In this document: positions 32,690 to 39,055 of the stretch, in pieces | Position numbering within the stretch: position 1 is the first letter of the stretch | How the letters are laid out: each line of letters starts with the position of its first letter | From: Bacteroides sp. | GTDB lineage: Bacteria; Bacteroidota; Bacteroidia; Bacteroidales; Muribaculaceae | Direction of reading: 5' to 3' | Assembly: GCA_014802425.1 (NCBI GenBank) | Contig: JAAVCH010000009.1 | Location: 16,197 to 55,251 of the forward strand | DNA length: 39,055 bases | The notes under the pieces: generated by a model | The model's input: the letters and a program-made list of their open reading frames with translations, nothing else | Database searches by the model: none | Told to the model about the DNA's origin: nothing | Program-made: the position numbers and the translations under genes

Positions 32690-33622
32690 TCAGATATAGA
32701 TACCCACATTCTGAATATGATTATCCAGTTCAGAAATTAGGGTGTCTTGTTCCATCAGCTTCCCTTTGGTGCTTACCCTCTCCACCATCTTTCCTAACCG
32801 ATACAGTTGCACTCGGTCTAACTTCGTGCCAGTGGTGATGTCTCCAATGAAGTCTTCAATCAGTTTCGGCTCGGCTTGGCTTATCAGCATACCAACGAGA
32901 CAGTCAAAAGCCTCTTTGGGATTGCTGACGGCTTGCAGTGCTGACAGTCTCATCGTCTTCCGTTTCGTTATACTGAAATAACTCTGCTGATACAGATTCA
33001 GCATTTTACGGTAAAACTCCCGATTATAGAGAGTGCTTGCAGTTACCTCCGGCCATCCTATCTGTTGAGGGAGACGGTTCTTAAATCTCATTTCATATCG
33101 GAGTATGTTGAGACCTCTGAAACCATCGGGCAAAGATTCCCTTTTCTTTCGTAGTTCAGTCTCCTTGTCGTATAAGACAAACTTTTTCGGGTCTTCGATT
33201 CCCTTTGTCTGAAAATACAATGTCGATTCCTGCTGATTCCGTGCCATTCTCGGCATTGCTGACAACCGTTTCAGATATTCCTCAACCTTATGCTCCATAA
33301 TGAAACTGTCACCAAACTCTAAATAAGTGACCTTTGCCGTTGAAATATCCAGTCCTAACTCATCGGATAGTTTCTGCATTGCTTGTTCCGTGGTCTTTCG
33401 GTTGAGGGTGTAAATATTTCCACCGTTGAAATACTTTGCAAGACTGCCAACGATATACAACCCCGATACATAAACCGATACTCGGAGGTTATTCAGATAG
33501 CCGAAACTCCTAACCTCCCCAGTCTCTATGTCAATATTCTGCTTTGCATTTCTGAGACTGCTGACAACAGTAGAGGTGTCTGCCCCTACCGTTGTCAATC
33601 TCATGTGAAGATTATCGTACAT
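32690..33622 (-). CDS. Rolling-circle replication initiator, Phage_CRI-like
   Basis: A 310-residue protein resembling replication proteins of filamentous phages and related plasmids (gpII/X, Phage_CRI family). Visible blocks are TYLEFGDSFIMEHKVEEYLK, the FVLYDKETELRKK block (compare the family's Y-D-K-x-x-E), and LNILRYEMRFKNRLPQQIG. It probably nicks or starts plus-strand synthesis, allowing the excised element to replicate. The start at 33622 (MYDNLHMRL) is used; a TTG start at 33652 would give 320 residues and tighter spacing. The family call rests on motif resemblance; a profile search would decide. Confidence 0.6.
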   Translation of the reverse strand: MYDNLHMRLTTVGADTSTVVSSLRNAKQNIDIETGEVRSFGYLNNLRVSVYVSGLYIVGSLAKYFNGGNIYTLNRKTTEQAMQKLSDELGLDISTAKVTYLEFGDSFIMEHKVEEYLKRLSAMPRMARNQQESTLYFQTKGIEDPKKFVLYDKETELRKKRESLPDGFRGLNILRYEMRFKNRLPQQIGWPEVTASTLYNREFYRKMLNLYQQSYFSITKRKTMRLSALQAVSNPKEAFDCLVGMLISQAEPKLIEDFIGDITTGTKLDRVQLYRLGKMVERVSTKGKLMEQDTLISELDNHIQNVGIYI

Positions 33623-33654
33623 GACCGTTTCACTTTTTGATACAAATTCCAACT

Positions 33655-34245
33655 TTATATGTTGGAAAACTCCTGCTCGTCATACTCTCGGAGGGGGAGG
33701 TCTGCCAGTGCCTTGTCAAGACTTCCGTTCCGTAACAGTGTCAGATATTGAACGGCATGGATTTTCACACCCTCCCCACCTTTCAGCACAATCCATTCTA
33801 TCTGTGTCGGGATTACGTTTGAGGGGTCACTGCTCGGAGTGCAACGGAATAGAAAACCATCTGTCCGATATGGATAGAAACAGTTTGCTTTGATAGTCTT
33901 GATTCCATACGTCTCTGTATCGGAGGGTTCTCCGTAGGCATAACCCGAAAGTCTGCCATCTTGAAACCATTGCTTTAAGCCAGTCAAGTTCTGCCCCCCC
34001 TTAACTTGCAGGTTCATTTCGGGTGCTGATGTTTTTGAAGTCTGATTTGGCTTCAATACGATATGAATATTAGCTACACCAGTAGCCTTGTCTCGTCTGC
34101 CTGTCAGATTGGCTGACAACATAAGCATATAACCCATGTCTCCTCCCCAGTATGCAAGACGATATTTCGGATATTTCGTCTCTATCGGTGTCACCAGTTC
34201 CAGTGTTGCATGAAATCTTATTGACGGCTGATTTGCTCCTATCAT
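33655..34245 (-). CDS. Element protein of unknown function (196 aa)
   Basis: Its ATG overlaps the stop of the HTH gene (ATGA at 34242-34245), showing translational coupling. The sequence has many polar, Gly and Thr residues (YRLAYWGGDMGYMLMLSANL, GLKQWFQDGRLSGYAYGEPS) and looks like a mixed beta fold. I do not recognise it. Its position directly before the initiator suggests a replication accessory role, which is inference. Confidence 0.6.
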   Translation of the reverse strand: MIGANQPSIRFHATLELVTPIETKYPKYRLAYWGGDMGYMLMLSANLTGRRDKATGVANIHIVLKPNQTSKTSAPEMNLQVKGGQNLTGLKQWFQDGRLSGYAYGEPSDTETYGIKTIKANCFYPYRTDGFLFRCTPSSDPSNVIPTQIEWIVLKGGEGVKIHAVQYLTLLRNGSLDKALADLPLREYDEQEFSNI

Positions 34246-34550
34246 TTGAGACCTCCTTTCCCTGCCTTTGCTTTCTGACAGAAATACTCATTGACAGCTT
34301 TCTGCTCGTCCTCGGTCTGTGAAGATACTCTGTTTCGTGTGAGCCAGTTCTCCACCTCATCTTTTTTGAAGTAGAGGTGTTTCCCTCCGTCTGCATGATA
34401 GTGAGGGATTACGCGGTTAGCCGTCATTTTATAGACGGTGCTTTTTGCCAGTCCAGTCAGAAGACAAACCTCCTCCAGTGTCAACACATTCTTTGCCGAC
34501 AACAGTGTCAAGACCTCCAGTCGGTCAAGTCGTTTCATTATCTCATTCAT
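34242..34550 (-). CDS. Helix-turn-helix protein, excisionase/regulator-like
   Basis: A 102-residue protein with a MerR/Xis-type winged helix (HTH_17): LTLEEVCLLTGLAKSTVYKM, then IPHYHADGGKHLYFKKDEVENWL. Such proteins in Bacteroidales elements act as excisionases or repressors. A basic tail follows (KAKAGKGGLK). It is translationally coupled to the next gene. Confidence 0.8.
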   Translation of the reverse strand: MNEIMKRLDRLEVLTLLSAKNVLTLEEVCLLTGLAKSTVYKMTANRVIPHYHADGGKHLYFKKDEVENWLTRNRVSSQTEDEQKAVNEYFCQKAKAGKGGLK

Positions 34551-34706
34551 TGGTTTGAGATTTTGAAATTAATAATTGCTGTGTGGCCACACACATCAAC
34601 CATTCTGATTGACACTGCAAAGTTAGAGACCAACGGAAACAAAAATCTCCACCAGTAGTCTACTGATAGACTTGTGGTGGAGTTCTGAATATTAGAAATT
34701 TGCCGA

Positions 34707-35552
34707 TTAAAATAAATCGTCAACTAACTCACATTCATTTGGTGCAAACGTGCTGTAATATTTCATATATCCCTTCATAAACCCCTCAATCTGTCTGCCA
34801 GTTTGCAATGACCAACAACCTTTATTTTTCCCTTGACGTGCTATGATTTTGAAGACCCCCGAAAATACTTTCCAATTAGTTTGTGGTTCTCCAGTTTTTT
34901 CAGAATATTTTTCTGCCAAATCACGTTTAAGGCTGACTTGCTTACAGAAATAAGCCAACAATTCAGATTTTTTCAGCCAACAATAATAGCCATCTTCAAA
35001 CTTCATAAGACCACAACTAACGGCCTTGTCAAAAATTAGTTTTATATCCTTTCGTTGGAGTATAATATTCTGTTCAACCCTTTGCTCCTGCTCGGTTGAG
35101 GTGTCGGGTTGAGGTGTCAGAAGATTCTCAACCTCCCTTAAATCCTTTGCTACTATCCTCAAACATAGATTTACTGCACGAAACAAAGTGAACACTTTAA
35201 GCATATACTTTCCACCGTCTCTTACACCCAACTTACTACAAACATACTTCATGGATTCCGAATCAGTGGAAAGTAAACCATCTGTCTCAAACTGTGCAAC
35301 ACCATCGGGAGTTATCCAGTCTTTCAATAATAGACGTGCCGTCTTCAATCGGTTTCTAAGTACCTCATCAGTCCAATTTTCTGCAATTAAACCGTCTCTA
35401 ATACTTTCTATTGGAAAGTAAAACAAACGGGCATAGAGGTCTTCTATATAGTGGAGGTTCAGTTTTCTTTCGTTGCTGTCCTTATTCGGTGGCATAAAAG
35501 AGACCTCTATCAATAATGCAGTAAAGTCCTTAATCGGTTTTATAAGTTTCAT
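34707..35552 (-). CDS. Element protein of unknown function (281 aa)
   Basis: Start at ATG 35552 (MKLIKPIKDF). A soluble mixed-helix protein with many Leu/Lys/Glu residues and three Trp in the C-terminal third (WLKKSELLAYFC, TNWKVFSGVFKIIARQGKN, GCWSLQTGRQIEGFMKGYMK). No catalytic motif recognised. Proteins of this size next to integrases are common in small Bacteroidales elements but remain uncharacterised. Confidence 0.65.
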   Translation of the reverse strand: MKLIKPIKDFTALLIEVSFMPPNKDSNERKLNLHYIEDLYARLFYFPIESIRDGLIAENWTDEVLRNRLKTARLLLKDWITPDGVAQFETDGLLSTDSESMKYVCSKLGVRDGGKYMLKVFTLFRAVNLCLRIVAKDLREVENLLTPQPDTSTEQEQRVEQNIILQRKDIKLIFDKAVSCGLMKFEDGYYCWLKKSELLAYFCKQVSLKRDLAEKYSEKTGEPQTNWKVFSGVFKIIARQGKNKGCWSLQTGRQIEGFMKGYMKYYSTFAPNECELVDDLF

Positions 35553-35627
35553 CAAAAATTAAAATTAAAAATTTCGGGAGGGGGTGACACTCTCTTTTTT
35601 GTGACCCCAAAGGGGGGGGAGGGGGTA

Positions 35628-36863
35628 TCAGTTACCCTCCACCCCTTTGAAGATTTCTGACAGACGGTCAACTGCTTGGTCTTTGCTTTTGGTCAGTAGT
35701 TCAGCATAGACCTTTGTGGTCTCCAGTGACCTATGACCTAAAAGTTTTGAGACGGTGTAAATGTCAGTTCCGTTGTTTATGCTGATAGTTGCAAAACTGT
35801 GTCTTGCAGTGTGGAAAGTAAACTTTTTCTGTATCTGTGCATCATTGCCCCACTTCTCCAGTATCTTCTCTATATTTCCTAATGTCGGGAGGGTTGAAAA
35901 CACCTTGTCGGAAAGAGCTGCTCCGTCTCTGTCGGGTAGCCACATAACTGCCTGACTGTTCAGTTTCATTGTTATCGGGTCTTTGGTTTTCTGCATGACC
36001 AGTTGAAGACGGAGGTCTTGACCATCGTTTATTATCTCTCCCCATTTCAGTTTCATTATATCCGAAACTCGGAGACCAGTGAAGACACTGAAAAGAAATG
36101 CTCGTTTTACATCTTCTCTCCGACACTCTGTCTTCATCAGTGCTGAAACCTCTGCAACGGAAAGAAATACTCTTTGCACTGTCGGGTGTTTCGGGAGTTC
36201 TCCGTTGTCTTTCATTGCATCCAGTGGGTTACGGCTAATTATCCCCTCTCTGACTGCTCTCCCCATGCTCGTCTTTAGAGTTGAAAATATCTGATAGAGT
36301 GAGTTGTCAGACAGTGTGTAAAACACATCTTCATTATGCTTGCTCTGTCTCTTGTAACCGTGGAGGTGTTTCAGAAATGCTCTGAAAAAATCGGCTGACA
36401 ACTGTTGCATCTGCACTGTGTCATACTTATCCCCCAACCAGTTCTTTAGGTGGTGTGTCAGTGTCGGGATTTGCTTTCTCTTTGCCGTTCCAACGGAAAG
36501 GGAAATAAGACTGTCATACTGAACAAACCAGTCTTTCAACAACATCTTTCCTAATGATGTTACCTTGTTCTCCACCTTATTCAGTTCCACAACCTCTTTC
36601 TCTCTTGCTACTCTGATTGCTTCTGCTGATAACAGTGTTTTATGATTCCTTGCCTTGATAGCCTTGACCTCATCGGGAGTGCCACTTTCAACGAGAAGAC
36701 GGAGAGGTTTGCCGTTCTCGTCTTTTAGAAATTCATAGGCTCTCTTTCCACTCTTATAGAGGTCTAAGTAAATACTCTGTTCTCCGTTGCTCAATTTCTT
36801 GAAACGGATTCTGACCAACTGTTTGACTGTTGGTGTTGAGGTCTTCTTTTTTGGTCTTGCCAT
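35628..36863 (-). CDS. Tyrosine recombinase (integrase) of the element
   Basis: A 411-residue phage-type integrase. The start at 36863 (MARPKKKTSTPTVKQLV) is chosen since the upstream in-frame sequence is hydrophobic and lies in the att arm. An N-terminal Arm-DNA-binding domain (IRFKKLSNGEQSIYLDLYKS) is followed by a SAM-like core-binding domain and the catalytic domain: Arg in FTGLRVSDIMKLKWGE, His-X2-Arg in FHTARHSFATI, His in LLGHRSLETTKVYAELL with the nucleophile Tyr. All catalytic residues are present, so it is probably active. Confidence 0.93.
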   Translation of the reverse strand: MARPKKKTSTPTVKQLVRIRFKKLSNGEQSIYLDLYKSGKRAYEFLKDENGKPLRLLVESGTPDEVKAIKARNHKTLLSAEAIRVAREKEVVELNKVENKVTSLGKMLLKDWFVQYDSLISLSVGTAKRKQIPTLTHHLKNWLGDKYDTVQMQQLSADFFRAFLKHLHGYKRQSKHNEDVFYTLSDNSLYQIFSTLKTSMGRAVREGIISRNPLDAMKDNGELPKHPTVQRVFLSVAEVSALMKTECRREDVKRAFLFSVFTGLRVSDIMKLKWGEIINDGQDLRLQLVMQKTKDPITMKLNSQAVMWLPDRDGAALSDKVFSTLPTLGNIEKILEKWGNDAQIQKKFTFHTARHSFATISINNGTDIYTVSKLLGHRSLETTKVYAELLTKSKDQAVDRLSEIFKGVEGN

Positions 36864-36893
36864 AGCGTTACATATTAATTTTGTTACCCAATG

Positions 36894-36901
36894 CAAAGAT
36901 A
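36894..36901 (-). promoter_or_regulatory. -7 box of the integrase promoter
   Basis: TATCTTTG on the minus strand (36901-36894) is a perfect TAnnTTTG match 30 bases before the start codon. It lies next to the right arm sites, so integrase binding could repress its own gene. Confidence 0.6.
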
Positions 36902-36920
36902 ATAATAAAATCGGAAACGA

Positions 36921-36941
36921 GTAACAAAACGAGTAACAAAA
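36921..36941 (+). repeat. Right arm-type integrase sites (two GTAACAAAA)
   Basis: GTAACAAAA at 36921-36929 and 36933-36941 (within GAGTAACAAAAC and GAGTAACAAAAA), 12 bases apart, same orientation as at the left end. An inverted TTTTGTTACC lies near 36880. Confidence 0.65.
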
Positions 36942-37035
36942 ATGCAAATAAAAAACTGTTACCAACGGAAACAAACCCTCTGCTCTATGACCTCAACACT
37001 CTGATATTGTTTGCAGTTAGTATTTCTTTGTTTTC

Positions 37036-37058
37036 CAACAGTAGATAACCGTGGTTAT
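37036..37058 (+). other. Right attachment site (attR)
   Basis: CAACAGTAGATAACCGTGGT plus TAT; 20 of 23 bases equal 31408-31430. From 37051 onward the sequence again aligns with RNA copy 1. Confidence 0.8.
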
Positions 37059-37221
37059 GTAATACCCTGCCTCCGGCCAGGTATCCGTGACGGATACCTG
37101 TCGGTAGCATTGATTACATATACTTGCGTGGGCTTCTGCAGTTGCCGTCCGACATCAACAGGGCATTGCGAGAAGCCTCGGAAAGTAGGACGGTAACAGA
37201 TACAGATTCCTACGCTTTTTC
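37059..37221 (+). ncRNA. Structured RNA copy 2, 3' part (split by element)
   Basis: The last about 163 nt of copy 2. It has the stem 37056-37063/37113-37120 (its 5' arm overlaps the crossover core), a perfect 10-bp hairpin 37078-37087/37091-37100 with different bases from copy 1, stem 37126-37132/37209-37215, stem 37141-37150/37188-37197, and 37130-37140, which is perfectly complementary to 31244-31254 in the 5' part. It ends in CCTACGCTTTTT, a terminator-like tail. Without excision the two halves cannot be on one short transcript. Confidence 0.75.
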
Positions 37222-37272
37222 ATTTTTAAACCAACGCCAACGAGGGGATGACCGCGGCAATTCTTATAATTA

Positions 37273-37497
37273 ATGCCTAACCTATTCTCTGTAAGCTTCT
37301 TTTGGAAGGGAGAAAGAAAGCACATCACTTCATTCTGTGATCATTGGCCCAAAAATGATTTGGACGCCTCGGGACTCGCATTCATTGCTATCAAAACATG
37401 GTTTGAGAATGAGAAACTGGCAAACCCGATTGTGGTTCGTAATGTCGAACTTGTAGCTAATGGGGAAAGCTATAACTGGCCCACTCTCCCACTTTAA
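37273..37497 (+). CDS. Small unknown protein (74 aa)
   Basis: A 74-residue soluble protein, MPNLFSVSFFWKGERKHITS to SYNWPTLPL, 52 bases after the end of RNA copy 2. No recognised motif; the AT-rich composition matches the genes that follow. It and the next gene are 11 bases apart and probably co-transcribed. Confidence 0.5.
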   Translation: MPNLFSVSFFWKGERKHITSFCDHWPKNDLDASGLAFIAIKTWFENEKLANPIVVRNVELVANGESYNWPTLPL

Positions 37498-37508
37498 AAT
37501 ATCTTCAA

Positions 37509-37772
37509 ATGAGCATCATTTCTAAAGTGAATGAGAAAGTAAAGAATATTATAAGCTTACTTTCTAATTCCTATACTGAGGAAGAATTTCTTTCTAAATT
37601 TAAAATGATTTATCCGGAAGATTACAAGAAGTGTATGGCTAAATTTCTCAAGGAGGAGAGAAAGACCAAGCCTGGTAAAACCCATCCGATGCAACATCCA
37701 GACCATCATATCAAGTCTGCACTTCGTTCCTATCTAAGCAGAAACCAACAACAAACCAATAAAGAGAACTAA
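37509..37772 (+). CDS. Small basic protein of unknown function (87 aa)
   Basis: An 87-residue Lys-rich protein (SIISKVNEKVKNIISLLSNS, KFLKEERKTKPGKTHPMQHP) without signal peptide or known motif. It sits between the 74-residue gene and the LRR/MBG gene, ending 2 bases before the latter starts, so the three look like an operon. Confidence 0.55.
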   Translation: MSIISKVNEKVKNIISLLSNSYTEEEFLSKFKMIYPEDYKKCMAKFLKEERKTKPGKTHPMQHPDHHIKSALRSYLSRNQQQTNKEN

Positions 37773-37774
37773 TC

Positions 37775-39055
37775 ATGAAATTAATTATTCAACGATTTTG
37801 GATGGTCATAGTACTACTATGTTCATTCATTTCTGCTTCAGCCTACGACTTCGAGTCCGGTGGCATATACTACAACATAGTATCTATGGCAGATTTAGAG
37901 GTGGAAGTTACGTATAAAGCTATTCGAGTAGAGGGCTATAATGGTGACCGTAGGTATAATTCGTCCTATGAAGGAGTGGTGAGTATTCCACAAACGGTTA
38001 ATTATAATAATAAGACGTTTACGGTAGTTGGAGTCGGAGCTGAGGCTTTTGGAGCCAAAACCGAAGGATCCGACATTACTGGAATAGATCTACCACCTAC
38101 TATCAAGGTCATAAAAGATCAGGCGTTTTCAAATTGTGAGATGCTCTCTTCAATCAACCTCCCTGAGAGTTTAGAAGTAATTGAAGATTATGCCTTTTAC
38201 TACTCCGGATTAGAAAACATTCAAGGTTGGGGTAATGTTACGACTATCGGATCGTATGCTTTCGCAGGAAGTAATTTAAAAGAAGCATTTTTTCCTACTT
38301 CCCTACGCTCAATAGGGGAACACGCATTCAGACTTAATCTGTCCCTAACTCAAGTCATTTTAAATTCCAACTTAGCAAAAATTGGTCATAATGCTTTTGA
38401 AGCTAACCAAAATTTGGTCGAAGTTTTCTTCACATCAGATGAAAAACCCGAAATGGTAAATGGTGTTAATGAAATTTTTTCTAGTTGTCACTCAGCACTG
38501 GAATTCTATGTTCCTTCAACGAACAAATATGGATTCGGCAAGGACTATGTAACCTTTACTGCTGACACATATGATTATAGTGGTCAACCCCACAATATCG
38601 AATGGTCCAACAATCTGAAAGCCTATAAATGTGAAATCTCAGAGGATGATTGCAAGACGGATACCGACGCAGGAGAACATACGAAGTATCTGAAGGCCAC
38701 TTATTCGAATGGCATTGATTTTTCAGTAGAAATACCGTTTGAGTATACCATTAAAAAAGCTCCGATGACTTTGATGGTGAATAATGCCGAGCGCGAGTAT
38801 GGCGAGCCGAATCCCGCTTTCACTTGCAATATTTCAGGCTTTGTAAATGGCGAAAGTGAGGAGGCATTAGGAATTACCCCATCCTTTGAATGTGAAGCTA
38901 CCACCAGAAGCAAGGTAGGAAACTATAAAATCTTGGCTTCGTTTGATGCTCCAAACTATGAAATTACCTATCGCTACGGAAATTTGTCCATTGTCAAGGC
39001 ACCGCTTACACTGACTGTTGGAAATGTATCCCGTCTCTATGGTAATCCTAATCCG
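37775..39055 (+). CDS. Secreted BspA-like LRR and MBG-repeat protein (3' truncated by window)
   Basis: An open frame of 427 codons running off the right edge. A signal peptide (WMVIVLLCSFISASA) is followed by BspA-type LRR_5 units, for example IDLPPTIKVIKDQAFSNCEM, LPESLEVIEDYAFYYSGLEN and LRSIGEHAFRLNLSLTQV. After about residue 260 there are MBG (mucin-binding-like) beta repeats: APMTLMVNNAEREYGEPNPA, with a second starting APLTLTVGNVSRLYGNPNP at the edge. This is a modular cell-surface or secreted adhesin plan, often ended by a T9SS sorting domain outside the window. It is AT-rich compared with the core genes to the left, in line with an accessory island. Confidence 0.9.
   Translation, partial: MKLIIQRFWMVIVLLCSFISASAYDFESGGIYYNIVSMADLEVEVTYKAIRVEGYNGDRRYNSSYEGVVSIPQTVNYNNKTFTVVGVGAEAFGAKTEGSDITGIDLPPTIKVIKDQAFSNCEMLSSINLPESLEVIEDYAFYYSGLENIQGWGNVTTIGSYAFAGSNLKEAFFPTSLRSIGEHAFRLNLSLTQVILNSNLAKIGHNAFEANQNLVEVFFTSDEKPEMVNGVNEIFSSCHSALEFYVPSTNKYGFGKDYVTFTADTYDYSGQPHNIEWSNNLKAYKCEISEDDCKTDTDAGEHTKYLKATYSNGIDFSVEIPFEYTIKKAPMTLMVNNAEREYGEPNPAFTCNISGFVNGESEEALGITPSFECEATTRSKVGNYKILASFDAPNYEITYRYGNLSIVKAPLTLTVGNVSRLYGNPNP

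Larger units (their letters stand above)
31431..37058. mobile_element. 5.63-kb integrative element with filamentous-phage-type replication gene
   Basis: Bounded by the direct repeats 31408-31430 and 37036-37058. All eight genes lie on the minus strand: integrase, unknown, HTH, unknown, replication initiator, then three small unknown genes. The element is clearly AT-richer than the core chromosome. There are paired arm-type sites GTAACAAAA at 31492 and 31504 on the left and 36921 and 36933 on the right, each pair 12 bases apart. No relaxase, coat, Zot-type ATPase or transfer gene is seen, so it is either a satellite or a self-replicating but non-conjugative integrative plasmid. Confidence 0.8.

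Noticed and set aside
31431..37058. An inovirus (filamentous) prophage
   Set aside because: Only the initiator is phage-like; no Zot-type ATPase, small hydrophobic coat proteins or adsorption protein could be found.

Overview
The window looks like a chromosomal segment of a gut Bacteroidales, most likely Muribaculaceae. The signs are GC-rich core genes, type IX secretion (T9SS) components and cargo, Bacteroidetes-type promoters (TTG, about 20 bp, TAnnTTTG), BspA-type leucine-rich repeat proteins, Rpn/PD-(D/E)XK families and palindromic intergenic repeats. The genus is an inference.

Bases 1-13,000 mix surface and housekeeping functions. There is a frameshifted T9SS cargo tail, aspartate 4-decarboxylase, a PorE-like T9SS lipoprotein, a PNGase F-like secreted deglycosylase with a T9SS-type tail and all three catalytic acids, and an LRR lipoprotein. 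These are followed by an Abi_2/HEPN protein, a PIF1-like helicase with HRDC, a TlpA-like lipoprotein, an AAA-ATPase/PD-(D/E)XK protein and tRNA-Gly(CCC). Bases 13,000-26,200 are mostly core: a small holin-amidase pair, aspS, a NIF3-like and zinc-ribbon pair, the complete queF-queC-queD-queE operon on the minus strand, a LptF/LptG permease, pta-ackA and lgt.

From about 26,200 to the right edge the sequence is accessory, AT-richer and repeat-rich. It holds two copies (about 26,390-26,752 and about 31,234-31,430 plus 37,059-37,221) of a long non-coding RNA element of about 360 nt. Each has the same promoter (TTG-N20-TAACTTAG), nearly the same length, and at least seven helices whose stems change sequence between copies while staying paired. 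One helix crosses another, so the fold contains a pseudoknot. I could not match it to tmRNA, RNase P, 6S or SRP RNA. Each copy lies just upstream of a same-strand cluster of secreted, PEGA-like or LRR/MBG genes.

The second RNA copy is split by a 5.63-kb integrative element (31,431-37,058). The element has a tyrosine integrase, paired arm-type direct repeats at both ends, an excisionase-like HTH protein, a filamentous-phage/plasmid-type replication initiator and five unrecognised proteins, all on the minus strand and ending in a terminator. The integrase appears to use the RNA gene as its attachment site, so precise excision would rebuild the full RNA. This pairing of a duplicated pseudoknotted RNA with a small replicating element that targets it is the strongest candidate for something undescribed here.

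Between the two RNAs lie an Rpn-family nuclease gene flanked by 92-bp repeats, a 73-bp tandem repeat and a decayed AAA/PD-(D/E)XK gene related to the intact one at 11,132-12,688.
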